A stretch of 64,000 nucleotides of DNA, from NCBI RefSeq assembly GCF_029227915.1, contig NC_079885.1, positions 16,069,001 through 16,133,000 on the forward strand, given 5' to 3'. How positions within the stretch are numbered: position 1 is the stretch's first letter; each line of letters starts with the position of its first letter. A program made the position numbers and the translations under genes. The notes beneath the pieces were generated by a model. That model saw nothing but the letters and a program-made list of their open reading frames with translations, was not told the origin of the DNA and ran no database searches. The stretch comes from Hydractinia symbiolongicarpus. Taxonomy: Eukaryota; Cnidaria; Hydrozoa; Anthoathecata; Hydractiniidae. Positions 45,841 to 58,226 of this stretch are shown piece by piece.

Positions 45841-46290
45841 AAGCATACGGGCAGATATCTACGATTTATTAGCACATTACATCGAATATGGTTCAAACTA
45901 TAAAGGTCATATTTCTTGACTGGATTATCCGAAATAGGTCGTGTTTATGTGCATTTGAAATCTCTTTTCAAGAGCTACCCATTATTTACGACAACCATGC
46001 GCTTTAAGATTTCCGGTAAAAAGTTCCAACGAAGGCAATCTAGGGTACTTTCAGACTTAATTTTCATATGACAAAGTTAATTAGCAAATTAACTACATCG
46101 CCATTTTTGTTGTCTGACGCTCGTAATCCATTCATTTGCGACGTGGCGCATTTATTGCAGCCAGATCGTAGCCCTTTTGAATGGAAAGAAACTTCTAATC
46201 ACGTCCCTTACTTCATTTACTCAGCGGCTATTGCGTAAAAAAGATACGTCACAGTCGTAATGATAAATAATTTAACGTGAAAAAGCCAAT

Positions 46291-46409
46291 AGCCTACGAC
46301 ATCGGGAGTTCCCAGGCGGTCCCCCATCCAAGTACTATCCCGGCCCGACGATGCTTAACTTCCGTGATCGGACGAGAACAGGTGTGTTCATCGTGGTATG
46401 GTCGTAGAC
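46291..46409 (-). rRNA. 5S rRNA: 5S ribosomal RNA gene
   Basis: R flank, G108A; 569-bp tandem copy of the preceding unit. Confidence 0.95.
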
Positions 46410-46859
46410 AAGCATACGGGCAGATATCTACGATTTATTAGCACATTACATCGAATATGGTTCAAACTATAAAGGTCATATTTCTTGACTGGATTATCCG
46501 AAATAGGTCGTGTTTATGTGCATTTGAAATCTCTTTTCAAGAGCTACCCATTATTTACGACAACCATGCGCTTTAAGATTTCCGGTAAAAAGTTCCAACG
46601 AAGGCAATCTAGGGTACTTTCAGACTTAATTTTCATATGACAAAGTTAATTAGCAAATTAACTACATCGCCATTTTCTTTGTCTGACGCTCGTAATCCAT
46701 TCATTTGCGACGTGGCGCATTTATTGCAGCCATATCGTAGCCGTTTTGAAGGGAAAGAAACTTTTAATCACGTCCCTTACTTGATTTTCTCAGCGGCTAT
46801 TGCGTAAAAAAGATACGTCACAGTCGTAATGATAAATAATTTAACGTGAAAAAGTCAAT

Positions 46860-46978
46860 AGCCTACGACACCGGGAGTTCCCAGGCGGTCCCCCATCCAA
46901 GTACTATCCCGGCCCGACGATGCTTAACTTCCGTGATCGGACGAGAACAGGTGTGTTCATCGTGGTATGGTCGTAGAC
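46860..46978 (-). rRNA. 5S rRNA: 5S ribosomal RNA gene, consensus copy
   Basis: Exact consensus, R flank. The upstream spacer has CTATATCGCC. Confidence 0.97.
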
Positions 46979-47428
46979 AAGCATACGGGCAGATATCTAC
47001 GATTTATTAGCACATTACATCGAAAATGGTTCAAACTTTAAAGGTCATATTTCTTGACTGGATTATCCGAAATAGGTCGTGTTTATGTGCATTTGAAAGC
47101 TCTTTTCAAGCGCTATCCATTATTTACGACAACCGTGCGCTTTAAGATTTCCGGTAAAAAGTTCCAACGAAGGCAATCTAGGGTACTTTCAGACTTAATT
47201 TTCATATGACAAAGTTAATTAGCAAATTAACTATATCGCCATTTTCTTTGTCTGACGCTCGTAATTCATTCATTTGCGACGTGGCGCATTTATTGCAGCC
47301 AGATCGTAGCCGTTTTGAAGGGAAAGAAACTTCTAATCACGTCCCTTACTTGATTTACTCAGCGGCTATTGCGTAAAAAAGATACGTCACAGTCGTAATG
47401 ATAAATAATGTAACGTGAAAAAGTCAAT

Positions 47429-47547
47429 AACCTACGACACCGGGAGTTCCCAGGCGGTCCCCCATTCAAGTACTATCCCGGCCCGACGATGCTTAACTTC
47501 CGTGATCGGACGAGAACAGGTGTGTTCATCGTGGTATGGTCGTAGAC
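47429..47547 (-). rRNA. 5S rRNA: 5S ribosomal RNA gene, helix I variant
   Basis: K flank; G82A and C118T. C118 pairs with G1, so the change gives a G-U pair at the end of helix I. Confidence 0.95.
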
Positions 47548-47996
47548 AAACAAACGGGCAGATATCTACGATTTATTAGCACATTACATCGAAAATGGTT
47601 TAAACTTTAAAGGTCATATTTCTTGATTGGATCATCCGAAATAGGTCGTGTTTATGTGCATTTGAAAGCTCTTTTCAAGCGCCATCCATTAATTACGACA
47701 ACCATGCGCTTTAAGATTTCCGGTAAAAAGTTCCAACGAAGGCAATCTAGGGTACTTTCAGACTTAATTTTCATATGACAAAGTTAATTAGCAAATTAAC
47801 TACATCGCCATTTTCTTTGTCTGACGCTCGTAATCCATTCATTTGCGACGTGGTGCATTTATTGCAGCCAGATCGTAGCCGTTTTGAAGAGAAAGAAACT
47901 TCTAATCACGTCCCTTACTTGATTTACTCAGCGGCTATTGCGTAAAAAAGATACGTCACAGTCGTAATGATAAATAATTTAACGTGAAAAGTCAAT

Positions 47997-48115
47997 AGCC
48001 TACGACACCGGGAGTTCCCAGGCGGTCCCCCATCCAAGTACTATCCCGGCCCGACGATGCTTAACTTCCGTGATCGGACGAGAACAGGTGTGTTCATCGT
48101 GGTATGGTCGTAGAC
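47997..48115 (-). rRNA. 5S rRNA: 5S ribosomal RNA gene, T4 terminator
   Basis: Exact consensus, R flank, TTTT. Confidence 0.96.
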
Positions 48116-48565
48116 AAGCATACGGGCAGATATCTACGATTTATTAGCACATTACATCGAAAATGGTTCAAACTTTAAAGGTCATATTTCTTGACTGGAT
48201 TATACGAAATAGGTCGTGTTTATGTGCATTTGAAAGCTCTTTTCAAGCGCTATCCATTATTTACGACAACCGTGCGCTTTAAGATTTCCGATAAAAAGTT
48301 CCAACGAAGGCAATCTAGGGTACTTTCAGACTTAATTTTCATATGACAAAGTTAATTAGCAAAGTAACTACATCGCCATTTTCTTTGTCTGACGCTCGTA
48401 ATCCATTTATTTGCGACGTGGCGCATTTATTGCAGCAAGATCGTAGCCGTTTTGAAGGGAAAGAAACTTCTAATCACGTCCCTTACTTGATTTACTCAGC
48501 GGCTATTGCGTAAAAAAGATACGTCACAGTCGTAATGATAAATAATGTAACGTGAAAAAGTCAAT

Positions 48566-48684
48566 AACCTACGACACCGGGAGTTCCCAGGCGGTCCCCC
48601 ATTCAAGTACTATCCCGGCCCGACGATGCTTAACTTCCGTGATCGGACGAGAACAGGTGTGTTCATCGTGGTATGGTCGTAGAC
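48566..48684 (-). rRNA. 5S rRNA: 5S ribosomal RNA gene, helix I variant
   Basis: K flank; G82A and C118T; duplicate of 47429-47547. Confidence 0.95.
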
Positions 48685-49133
48685 AAACAAACGGGCAGAT
48701 ATCTACGATTTATTAGCACATTACATCGAAAATGGTTTAAACTTTAAAGGTCATATTTCTTGATTGGATCATCCGAAATAGGTCGTGTTTATGTGCATTT
48801 GAAAGCTCTTTTCAAGCGCCATCCATTAATTACGACAACCATGCGCTTTAAGATTTCCGGTAAAAAGTTCCAACGAAGGCAATCTAGGGTACTTTCAGAC
48901 TTAATTTTCATATGACAAAGTTAATTAGCAAATTAACTACATCGCCATTTTCTTTGTCTGACGCTCGTAATCCATTCATTTGCGACGTGGTGCATTTATT
49001 GCAGCCAGATCGTAGCCGTTTTGAAGAGAAAGAAACTTCTAATCACGTCCCTTACTTGATTTACTCAGCGGCTATTGCGTAAAAAAGATACGTCACAGTC
49101 GTAATGATAAATAATTTAACGTGAAAAGTCAAT

Positions 49134-49252
49134 AGCCTACGACACCGGGAGTTCCCAGGCGGTCCCCCATCCAAGTACTATCCCGGCCCGACGATGCTTA
49201 ACTTCCGTGATCGGACGAGAACAGGTGTGTTCATCGTGGTATGGTCGTAGAC
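49134..49252 (-). rRNA. 5S rRNA: 5S ribosomal RNA gene, T4 terminator
   Basis: Exact consensus, R flank, TTTT; duplicate of 47997-48115. Confidence 0.96.
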
Positions 49253-49690
49253 AAGCATACGGGCAGATATCTACGATTTATTAGCACATTACATCGAAAA
49301 TGGTTCAAACTTTAAAGGTCATATTTCTTGACTGGATTATACGAAATAGGTCGTGTTTATGTGCATTTGAAAGCTCTTTTCAAGCGCTATCCATTATTTA
49401 CGACAACCGTGCGCTTTAAGATTTCCGATAAAAAGTTCCAACGAAGGCAATCTAGGGTACTTTCAGACTTAATTTTCATATGACAAAGTTAATTAGCAAA
49501 GTAACTACATCGCCATTTTCTTTGTCTGACGCTCGTAATCCATTTATTTGCGACGTGGCGCATTTATTGCAGCAAGATTGTAGCCGTTTTAATGGAAAGC
49601 AACTTCTAATCACGTCCCTTACTTGATTTACTCAGCGTCTATTGCGTAAAAAAGATACGTCACAGTCGTAAAGATAAATAATGTAACGTG

Positions 49691-49693
49691 AAA
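49691..49693 (-). terminator. Broken Pol III terminator (T3)
   Basis: TATTTCAC follows the gene at 49702-49820. Confidence 0.75.
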
Positions 49694-49701
49694 TAGTCAA
49701 T

Positions 49702-49820
49702 AGCCTACGACACCGGGAGATCCCAGGCGGTGCCCCATCCAAGTACTATCCCGACCCGACGATGCTTAACTTCTGTGATCGGACGAGAACAGGTATGTTC
49801 ATCGTGGTATGGTCGTAGAC
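49702..49820 (-). rRNA. 5S rRNA: 5S rRNA gene, probable pseudogene
   Basis: C26T, G47A, C67T, G89C and A101T with T3 terminator, as in 43448-43566. It is the last copy in the window with a K flank. Confidence 0.9.
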
Positions 49821-50270
49821 AAACAAACGGGCAGATATCTACGATTTATTAGCACATTACATCGAAAATGGTTCATACTTTAAAGGTCATATTTCTTGAC
49901 TGGATCATTCGAAATAGGTCGTGTTTATGTGCATTTGAAAGCTCATTTCAAGCGCTATCCATTAATTACGATAACCATGCGCTTTAAGATTTCCGGTAAA
50001 AAGTTCCAACAAAGGCAATCTAGGGTACTTTCAGACTTAATTTTCATATGATAAAGTTAATTAGCAAATTAACTACATCGCTATTTTCTTTGTCTGCCGC
50101 TCGTAATCCATTCATTTGCGACGTGGCGCATTTATTGCTGCCAGATCGTAGCCGTTTTGAAGTGAAAGAAACTTCTAATCACGTCCCTTACTTGATTTAC
50201 TCAGCGGCTATTGCGTAAAAAAGATACGTCACAGTCGTAATGATAAATAATTTAACGTGAAAAAGTCAAT

Positions 50271-50389
50271 AGCCTGCGACACCGGGAGTTCCCAGGCGGT
50301 CCCCCATCCAAGTACTATCCCGGCCCGACGATGCTTAACTTCCGTGATCGGACGAGAACAGGTGTGTTCATCGTGGTATGGTCGTAGAC
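50271..50389 (-). rRNA. 5S rRNA: 5S ribosomal RNA gene, helix I variant
   Basis: R flank; T114C, which breaks the A5-T114 pair of helix I. T114C marks position p of the 1,705-bp trimers. Confidence 0.95.
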
Positions 50390-50839
50390 AAGCATACGGG
50401 CAGATATCTACGATTTATTAGCACATTACATCGAAAATGGTTCAAACTTTAAAGGTCATATTTCTTGACTGGATTATCCGAAATAGGTCGTGTTTATGTG
50501 CATTTGAAAGCTCTTTTCAAGCGCTATCCATTATTTACGACAACCATGCGCTTTAAGACTTCCGGTAAAAAGTTCCAACGAAGGCAATCTAGGGTACTTT
50601 CAGACTTAATTTTTATATGACAAAGTTAATTAGCAAATTAACTACATCGCCATTTTCTTTGTCTGACGCTCGTAATCCATTCATTTGCGACGTGGCGCAT
50701 TTATTGCAGCCAGATCGTAGCCGTTTTGAATGGAAAGAAACTTCTAATCACGTCCCTTACTTCATTTACTCAGCGGCTATTGCGTAAAAAAGATACGTCA
50801 CAGTCGTAATGATAAATATTTTAACGTGAAAAAGTCAAT

Positions 50840-50958
50840 AGCCTACGACACCGGGAGTTCCCAGGCGGTTCCCCATCCAAGTACTATCCCGGCCCGACGA
50901 TGCTTAACTTCCGTGATCGGACGAGAACAGGTGTGTTCATCGTGGTATGGTCGTAGAC
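50840..50958 (-). rRNA. 5S rRNA: 5S ribosomal RNA gene
   Basis: R flank; G89A. The upstream spacer has CACATAACCTCG and TCAATCTTTAAAGG, which mark position q. Confidence 0.95.
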
Positions 50959-51406
50959 AAGCATACGGGCAGATATCTACGATTTATTAGCACATAACCT
51001 CGAAAATGGTTCAATCTTTAAAGGTCACATTTCTTGACTGGATCATCCGAAATAGGTCGTGTTTATGTGCATTTGAAAGCTCTTTTCAAGCGCCATCCAT
51101 TAATTACGACAACCGTGCGCTTTAAGATTTCCGGTAAAAGTTCCAACGAAGACAATCTAGGGTACTTTCAGACTTAATTTTCATATGACAAAGTTAATTA
51201 GCAAATTAACGACATCGCCATTTTCTTTGTCTGACGCTCGTAATCCATTCATTTGCGACGTGGTGCATTTATTGCAGCCAGATCGTAGCCGTTTTGAAGG
51301 GAAAGAAACTTCTAATCACGTCCCTTACTTGATTTACTCAGCGGCTATTGCGTAAAAAAGATACGTCACAGTCGTAATGGTAAATAATTTAACGTGAAAA
51401 GTCAAT

Positions 51407-51525
51407 AGCCTACGACACCGGGAGTTCCCAGGCGGTCCCCCATCCAAGTACTATCCCGGCCCAACTATGCTTAACTTCCGTGATCGGACGAGAACAGGTG
51501 TGTTCATCGTGGTATGGTCGTAGAC
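51407..51525 (-). rRNA. 5S rRNA: 5S ribosomal RNA gene, A-box variant, T4
   Basis: R flank; C60A and C63T in the A box; TTTT terminator. Confidence 0.94.
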
Positions 51526-51975
51526 AAGCATACGGGCAGATATCTACGATTTATTAGCACATTACATCGAAAATGGTTCAAACTTTAAAGGTCATATTTC
51601 TTGACTGGATTATACGAAATAGGTCGTGTTTATGTGCATTTGAAAGCTCTTTTCAAGCGCTATCCATTATTTACGACAACCGTGCGCTTTAAGATTTCCG
51701 GTAAAAAGTTCCAACGAAGGCAATCTAGGGTAATTTCAGACTTAATTTTCATATGACAAAGTTAATTAGCAAATTAACTACATCGCCATTTTCTTTGTCT
51801 GACGCTCGTAATCCATTCATTTGCGACGTGGCGCATTTATTGCAGCCAGATCGTAGCCGTTTTGAAGGGAAAGAAACTTCTAATCACGTCCCTTACTTGA
51901 TTTACTCAGCGGCTATTGCGTAAAAAAGATACGTCACAGTCGTAATGATAAATAATTTAACGTGAAAAAGTCAAT

Positions 51976-52094
51976 AGCCTGCGACACCGGGAGTTCCCAG
52001 GCGGTCCCCCATCCAAGTACTATCCCGGCCCGACGATGCTTAACTTCCGTGATCGGACGAGAACAGGTGTGTTCATCGTGGTATGGTCGTAGAC
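51976..52094 (-). rRNA. 5S rRNA: 5S ribosomal RNA gene, helix I variant
   Basis: R flank, T114C (position p). Confidence 0.95.
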
Positions 52095-52544
52095 AAGCAT
52101 ACGGGCAGATATCTACGATTTATTAGCACATTACATCGAAAATGGTTCAAACTTTAAAGGTCATATTTCTTGACTGGATTATCCGAAATAGGTCGTGTTT
52201 ATGTGCATTTGAAAGCTCTTTTCAAGCGCTATCCATTATTTACGACAACCATGCGCTTTAAGACTTCCGGTAAAAAGTTCCAACGAAGGCAATCTAGGGT
52301 ACTTTCAGACTTAATTTTTATATGACAAAGTTAATTATCAAATTAACTACATCGCCATTTTCTTTGTCTGACGCTCGTAATCCATTCATTTGCGACGTGG
52401 CGCATTTATTGCAGCCAGATCGTAGCCGTTTTGAATGGAAAGAAACTTCTAATCACGTCCCTTACTTCATTTACTCAGCGGCTATTGCGTAAAAAAGATA
52501 CGTCACAGTCGTAATGATAAATATTTTAACGTGAAAAAGTCAAT

Positions 52545-52663
52545 AGCCTACGACACCGGGAGTTCCCAGGCGGTTCCCCATCCAAGTACTATCCCGGCCC
52601 GACGATGCTTAACTTCCGTGATCGGACGAGAACAGGTGTGTTCATCGTGGTATGGTCGTAGAC
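52545..52663 (-). rRNA. 5S rRNA: 5S ribosomal RNA gene
   Basis: R flank, G89A (position q); the upstream spacer now reads CACATAACTTCG. Confidence 0.95.
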
Positions 52664-53111
52664 AAGCATACGGGCAGATATCTACGATTTATTAGCACAT
52701 AACTTCGAAAATGGTTCAATCTTTAAAGGTCACATTTTTTGACTGGATCATCCGAAATAGGTCGTGTTTATGTGCATTTGAAAGCTCTTTTCAAGCGCCA
52801 TCCATTAATTACGACAACCGTGCGCTTTAAGATTTCCGGTAAAAGTTCCAACAAAGACAATCTAGGGTACTTTCAGACTTAATTTTCATATGACAAAGTT
52901 AATTAGCAAATTAACTACATCGCCATTTTCTTTGTCTGACGCTCGTAATCCATTCATTTGCGACGCGGTGCATTTATTGCAGCCAGATCGTAGCCGTTTT
53001 GAAGGGAAAGAAACTTCTAATCACGTCCCTTACTTGATTTACTCAGCGGCTATTGCGTAAAAAAGATACGTCACAGTCGTAATGGTAAATAATTTAACGT
53101 GAAAAGTCAAT

Positions 53112-53230
53112 AGCCTACGACACCGGGAGTTCCCAGGCGGTCCCCCATCCAAGTACTATCCCGGCCCGACTATGCTTAACTTCCGTGATCGGACGAGAAC
53201 AGGTGTGTTCATCGTGGTATGGTCGTAGAC
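53112..53230 (-). rRNA. 5S rRNA: 5S ribosomal RNA gene, A-box variant, T4
   Basis: R flank; C60A; TTTT terminator. The spacer downstream has AATGGTAAATAA. Confidence 0.95.
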
Positions 53231-53680
53231 AAGCATACGGGCAGATATCTACGATTTATTAGCACATTACATCGAAAATGGTTCAAACTTTAAAGGTCAT
53301 ATTTCTTGACTGGATTATACGAAATAGGTCGTGTTTATGTGCATTTGAAAGCTCTTTTCAAGCGCTATCCATTATTTACGACAACCGTGCGCTTTAAGAT
53401 TTCCGGTAAAAAGTTCCAACGAAGGCAATCTAGGGTAATTTCAGACTTAATTTTCATATGACAAAGTTAATTAGCAAATTAACTACATCGCCATTTTCTT
53501 TGTCTGACGCTCGTAATCCATTCATTTGCGACGTGGCGCATTTATTGCAGCCAGATCGTAGCCGTTTTGAAGGGAAAGAAACTTCTAATCACGTCCCTTA
53601 CTTGATTTACTCAGCGGCTATTGCGTAAAAAAGATACGTCACAGTCGTAATGATAAATAATTTAACGTGAAAAAGTCAAT

Positions 53681-53799
53681 AGCCTGCGACACCGGGAGTT
53701 CCCAGGCGGTCCCCCATCCAAGTACTATCCCGGCCCGACGATGCTTAACTTCCGTGATCGGACGAGAACAGGTGTGTTCATCGTGGTATGGTCGTAGAC
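53681..53799 (-). rRNA. 5S rRNA: 5S ribosomal RNA gene, hybrid p/q unit
   Basis: The gene has T114C (p mark) but the upstream spacer has CACATAACTTCG and TCAATCTTTAAAGG (q marks). The switch lies between nt 89, where the q variant G89A is absent, and about 53834 in the spacer. This is a product of unequal exchange that removed one unit. Confidence 0.94.
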
Positions 53800-54247
53800 A
53801 AGCATACGGGCAGATATCTACGATTTATTAGCACATAACTTCGAAAATGGTTCAATCTTTAAAGGTCACATTTTTTGACTGGATCATCCGAAATAGGTCG
53901 TGTTTATGTGCATTTGAAAGCTCTTTTCAAGCGCCATCCATTAATTACGACAACCGTGCGCTTTAAGATTTCCGGTAAAAGTTCCAACGAAGACAATCTA
54001 GGGTACTTTCAGACTTAATTTTCATATGACAAAGTTAATTAGCAAATTAACTACATCGCCATTTTCTTTGTCTGACGCTCGTAATCCATTCATTTGCGAC
54101 GCGGTGCATTTATTGCAGCCAGATCGTAGCCGTTTTGAAGGGAAAGAAACTTCTAATCACGTCCCTTACTTGATTTACTCAGCGGCTATTGCGTAAAAAA
54201 GATACGTCACAGTCGTAATGGTAAATAATTTAACGTGAAAAGTCAAT

Positions 54248-54366
54248 AGCCTACGACACCGGGAGTTCCCAGGCGGTCCCCCATCCAAGTACTATCCCGG
54301 CCCGACTATGCTTAACTTCCGTGATCGGACGAGAACAGGTGTGTTCATCGTGGTATGGTCGTAGAC
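54248..54366 (-). rRNA. 5S rRNA: 5S ribosomal RNA gene, A-box variant, T4
   Basis: R flank; C60A; TTTT; equal to 53112-53230. Confidence 0.95.
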
Positions 54367-54816
54367 AAGCATACGGGCAGATATCTACGATTTATTAGCA
54401 CATTACATCGAAAATGGTTCAAACTTTAAAGGTCATATTTCTTGACTGGATTATACGAAATAGGTCGTGTTTATGTGCATTTGAAAGCTCTTTTCAAGCG
54501 CTATCCATTATTTACGACAACCGTGCGCTTTAAGATTTCCGGTAAAAAGTTCCAACGAAGGCAATCTAGGGTAATTTCAGACTTAATTTTCATATGACAA
54601 AGTTAATTAGCAAATTAACTACATCGCCATTTTCTTTGTCTGACGCTCGTAATCCATTCATTTGCGACGTGGCGCATTTATTGCAGCCAGATCGTAGCCG
54701 TTTTGAAGGGAAAGAAACTTCTAATCACGTCCCTTACTTGATTTACTCAGCGGCTATTGCGTAAAAAAGATACGTCACAGTCGTAATGATAAATAATTTA
54801 ACGTGAAAAAGTCAAT

Positions 54817-54935
54817 AGCCTGCGACACCGGGAGTTCCCAGGCGGTCCCCCATCCAAGTACTATCCCGGCCCGACGATGCTTAACTTCCGTGATCGGACG
54901 AGAACAGGTGTGTTCATCGTGGTATGGTCGTAGAC
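54817..54935 (-). rRNA. 5S rRNA: 5S ribosomal RNA gene, helix I variant
   Basis: R flank, T114C. The spacer upstream has TTGACGTGATT. Confidence 0.95.
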
Positions 54936-55385
54936 AAGCATACGGGCAGATATCTACGATTTATTAGCACATTACATCGAAAATGGTTCAAACTTTAAAG
55001 GTCATATTTCTTGACGTGATTATCCGAAATAGGTCGTGTTTATGTGCATTTGAAAGCTCTTTTCAAGCGCTATCCATTATTTACGACAACCATGCGCTTT
55101 AAGACTTCCGGTAAAAAGTTCCAACGAAGGCAATCTAGGGTACTTTCAGACTTAATTTTTATATGACAAAGTGAATTAGCAAATTAACTACATCGCCATT
55201 TTCTTTGTCTGACGCTCGTAATCCATTCATTTGCGACGTGGCGCATTTATTGCAGCCAGATCGTAGCCGTTTTGAATGGAAAGAAACTTCTAATCACGTC
55301 CCTTACTTCATTTACTCAGCGGCTATTGCGTAAAAAAGATACGTCACAGTCGTAATGATAAATATTTTAACGTGAAAAAGTCAAT

Positions 55386-55504
55386 AGCCTACGACACCGG
55401 GAGTTCCCAGGCGGTTCCCCATCCAAGTACTATCCCGGCCCGACGATGCTTAACTTCCGTGATCGGACGAGAACAGGTGTGTTCATCGTGGTATGGTCGT
55501 AGAC
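55386..55504 (-). rRNA. 5S rRNA: 5S ribosomal RNA gene
   Basis: R flank, G89A (position q). Confidence 0.95.
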
Positions 55505-55952
55505 AAGCATACGGGCAGATATCTACGATTTATTAGCACATAACCTCGAAAATGGTTCAATCTTTAAAGGTCACATTTCTTGACTGGATCATCCGAAATA
55601 GGTCGTGTTTATGTGCATTTGAAAGCTCTTTTCAAGCGCCATCCATTAATTACGACAACCGTGCGCTTTAAGATTTCCGGTAAAAGTTCCAACGAAGACA
55701 ATCTAGGGTACTTTCAGACTTAATTTTCATATGACAAAGTTAATTAGCAAATTAACTACATCGCCATTTTCTTTGTCTGACGCTCGTAATCCATTCATTT
55801 GCGACGTGGTGCATTTATTGCAGCCAGATCGTAGCCGTTTTGAAGGGAAAGAAACTTCTAATCACGTCCCTTACTTGATTTACTCAGCGGCTATTGCGTA
55901 AAAAAGATACGTCACAGTCGTAATGATAAATAATTTAACGTGAAAAGTCAAT

Positions 55953-56071
55953 AGCCTACGACACCGGGAGTTCCCAGGCGGTCCCCCATCCAATTACTAT
56001 CCCGGCCCGACGATGCTTAACTTCCGTGATCGGACGAGAACAGGTGTGTTCATCGTGGTATGGTCGTAGAC
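55953..56071 (-). rRNA. 5S rRNA: 5S ribosomal RNA gene, T4 terminator
   Basis: R flank; C78A at loop E; TTTT terminator. Confidence 0.95.
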
Positions 56072-56521
56072 AAGCATACGGGCAGATATCTACGATTTAT
56101 TAGCACATTACATCGAAAATGGTTCAAACTTTAAAGGTCATATTTCTTGACTGGATTATACGAAATAGGTCGTGTTTATGTGCATTTGAAAGCTCTTTTC
56201 AAGCGCTATCCATTATTTACGACAACCGTGCGCTTTAAGATTTCCGGTAAAAAGTTCCAACGAAGGCAATCTAGGGTACTTTCAGACTTAATTTTCATAT
56301 GACAAAGTTAATTAGCAAATTAACTACATCGCCATTTTCTTTGTCTGACGCTCGTAATCCATTCATTTGCGACGTGGCGCATTTATTGCAGCCAGATCGT
56401 AGCCGTTTTGAAGGGAAAGAAACTTCTAATCACGTCCCTTACTTGATTTACTCAGCGTCTATTGCGTAAAAAAGATACGTCACAGTCGTAATGATAAATA
56501 ATTTAACGTGAAAAAGTCAAT

Positions 56522-56640
56522 AGCCTGCGACACCGGGAGTTCCCAGGCGGTCCCCCATCCAAGTACTATCCCGGCCCGACGATGCTTAACTTCCGTGATC
56601 GGACGAGAACAGGTGTGTTCATCGTGGTATGGTCGTAGAC
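56522..56640 (-). rRNA. 5S rRNA: 5S ribosomal RNA gene, helix I variant
   Basis: R flank, T114C. Confidence 0.95.
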
Positions 56641-57090
56641 AAGCATACGGGCAGATATCTACGATTTATTAGCACATTACATCGAAAATGGTTCAAACTT
56701 TAAAGGTCATATTTCTTGACTGGATTATCCGAAATAGGTCGTGTTTATGTGCATTTGAAAGCTCTTTTCAAGCGCTATCCATTATTTACGACAACCATGC
56801 GCTTTAAGACTTCCGGTAAAAAGTTCCAACGAAGGCAATCTAGGGTACTTTCAGACTTAATTTTTATATGACAAAGTTAATTAGCAAATTAACTACATCG
56901 CCATTTTCTTTGTCTGACGCTCGTAATCCATTCATTTGCGACGTGGCGCATTTATTGCAGCCAGATCGTAGCCGTTTTGAATGGAAAGAAACTTCTAATC
57001 ACGTCCCTTACTTCATTTACTCAGCGGCTATTGCGTAAAAAAGATACGTCACAGTCGTAATGATAAATATTTTAACGTGAAAAAGTCAAT

Positions 57091-57209
57091 AGCCTACGAC
57101 ACCGACAGTTCCCAGGCGGTTCCCCATCCAAGTACTATCCCGGCCCGACGATGCTTAACTTCCGTGATCGGACGAGAACAGGTGTGTTCATCGTGGTATG
57201 GTCGTAGAC
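57091..57209 (-). rRNA. 5S rRNA: 5S ribosomal RNA gene, stem variant
   Basis: R flank; G89A, C104G and C105T. The last two fall in the TCCCGG strand that pairs with CCGGGA near nt 67-72, so the stem is weakened. Confidence 0.93.
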
Positions 57210-57657
57210 AAGCATACGGGCAGATATCTACGATTTATTAGCACATAACCTCGAAAATGGTTCAATCTTTAAAGGTCACATTTCTTGACTGGATCATCCG
57301 AAATAGGTCGTGTTTATGTGCATTTGAAAGCTCTTTTCAAGCGCCATCCATTAATTACGACAACCGTGCGCTTTAAGATTTCCGGTAAAAGTTCCAACGA
57401 AGACAATCTAGGGTACTTTCAGACTTAATTTTCATATGACAAAGTTAATTAGCAAATTAACTACATCGCCATTTTCTTTGTCTGACGCTCGTAATCCATT
57501 CATTTGCGACGTGGTGCATTTATTGCAGCCAGATCGTAGCCGTTTTGAAGGGAAAGAAACTTCTAATCACGTCCCTTACTTGATTTACTCAGCGGCTATT
57601 GCGTAAAAAAGATACGTCACAGTCGTAATGATAAATAATTTAACGTGAAAAGTCAAT

Positions 57658-57776
57658 AGCCTACGACACCGGGAGTTCCCAGGCGGTCCCCCATCCAAGT
57701 ACTATCCCGGCCCGACGATGCTTAAGTTCCGTGATCGGACGAGAACAGGTGTGTTCATCGTGGTATGGTCGTAGAC
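57658..57776 (-). rRNA. 5S rRNA: 5S ribosomal RNA gene, A-box variant, T4
   Basis: R flank; G51C at the start of the A box; TTTT terminator. Confidence 0.95.
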
Positions 57777-58226
57777 AAGCATACGGGCAGATATCTACGA
57801 TTTATTAGCACATTACATCGAAAATGGTTCAAACTTTAAAGGTCATATTTCTTGACTGGATTATACGAAATAGGTCGTGTTTATGTGCATTTGAAAGCTC
57901 TTTTCAAGCGCTATCCATTATTTACGACAACCGTGCGCTTTAAGATTTCCGGTAAAAAGTTCCAACGAAGGCAATCTAGGGTACTTTCAGACTTAATTTT
58001 CATATGACAAAGTTAATTAGCAAATTAAATATATCGCCATTTTCTTTGTCTGACGCTCGTAATTCATTCATTTGCGACGTGGCGCATTTATTGCAGCCAG
58101 ACTGTAGCCGTTTTGAAGGGAAAGAAACTTCTAATCACGTCTCTTACTTGATTTACTCAGCGGCTATTGCGTAAAAAAGATACGTCACAGTCGTAATGAT
58201 AAATAATTTAACGTGAAAAAGTCAAT

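Larger units (their letters stand above)
47430..49252 (-). repeat. 1,137-bp dimer, two tandem copies
   Basis: The gene pair 47429/47997 recurs as 48566/49134, including C118T and the T4 terminator. Confidence 0.8.
50271..53230 (-). repeat. 1,705-bp trimer (p-q-r), two tandem copies
   Basis: Genes p (T114C), q (G89A) and r (T4 terminator) at 50389, 50958 and 51525 recur at 52094, 52663 and 53230. Further copies are at 54935-57776. Confidence 0.82.
54817..57776 (-). repeat. 1,705-bp trimer, further two copies
   Basis: Gene ends at 54935, 55504, 56071 and 56640, 57209, 57776 are exactly 1,705 bp apart in the same p-q-r order. Confidence 0.82.
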
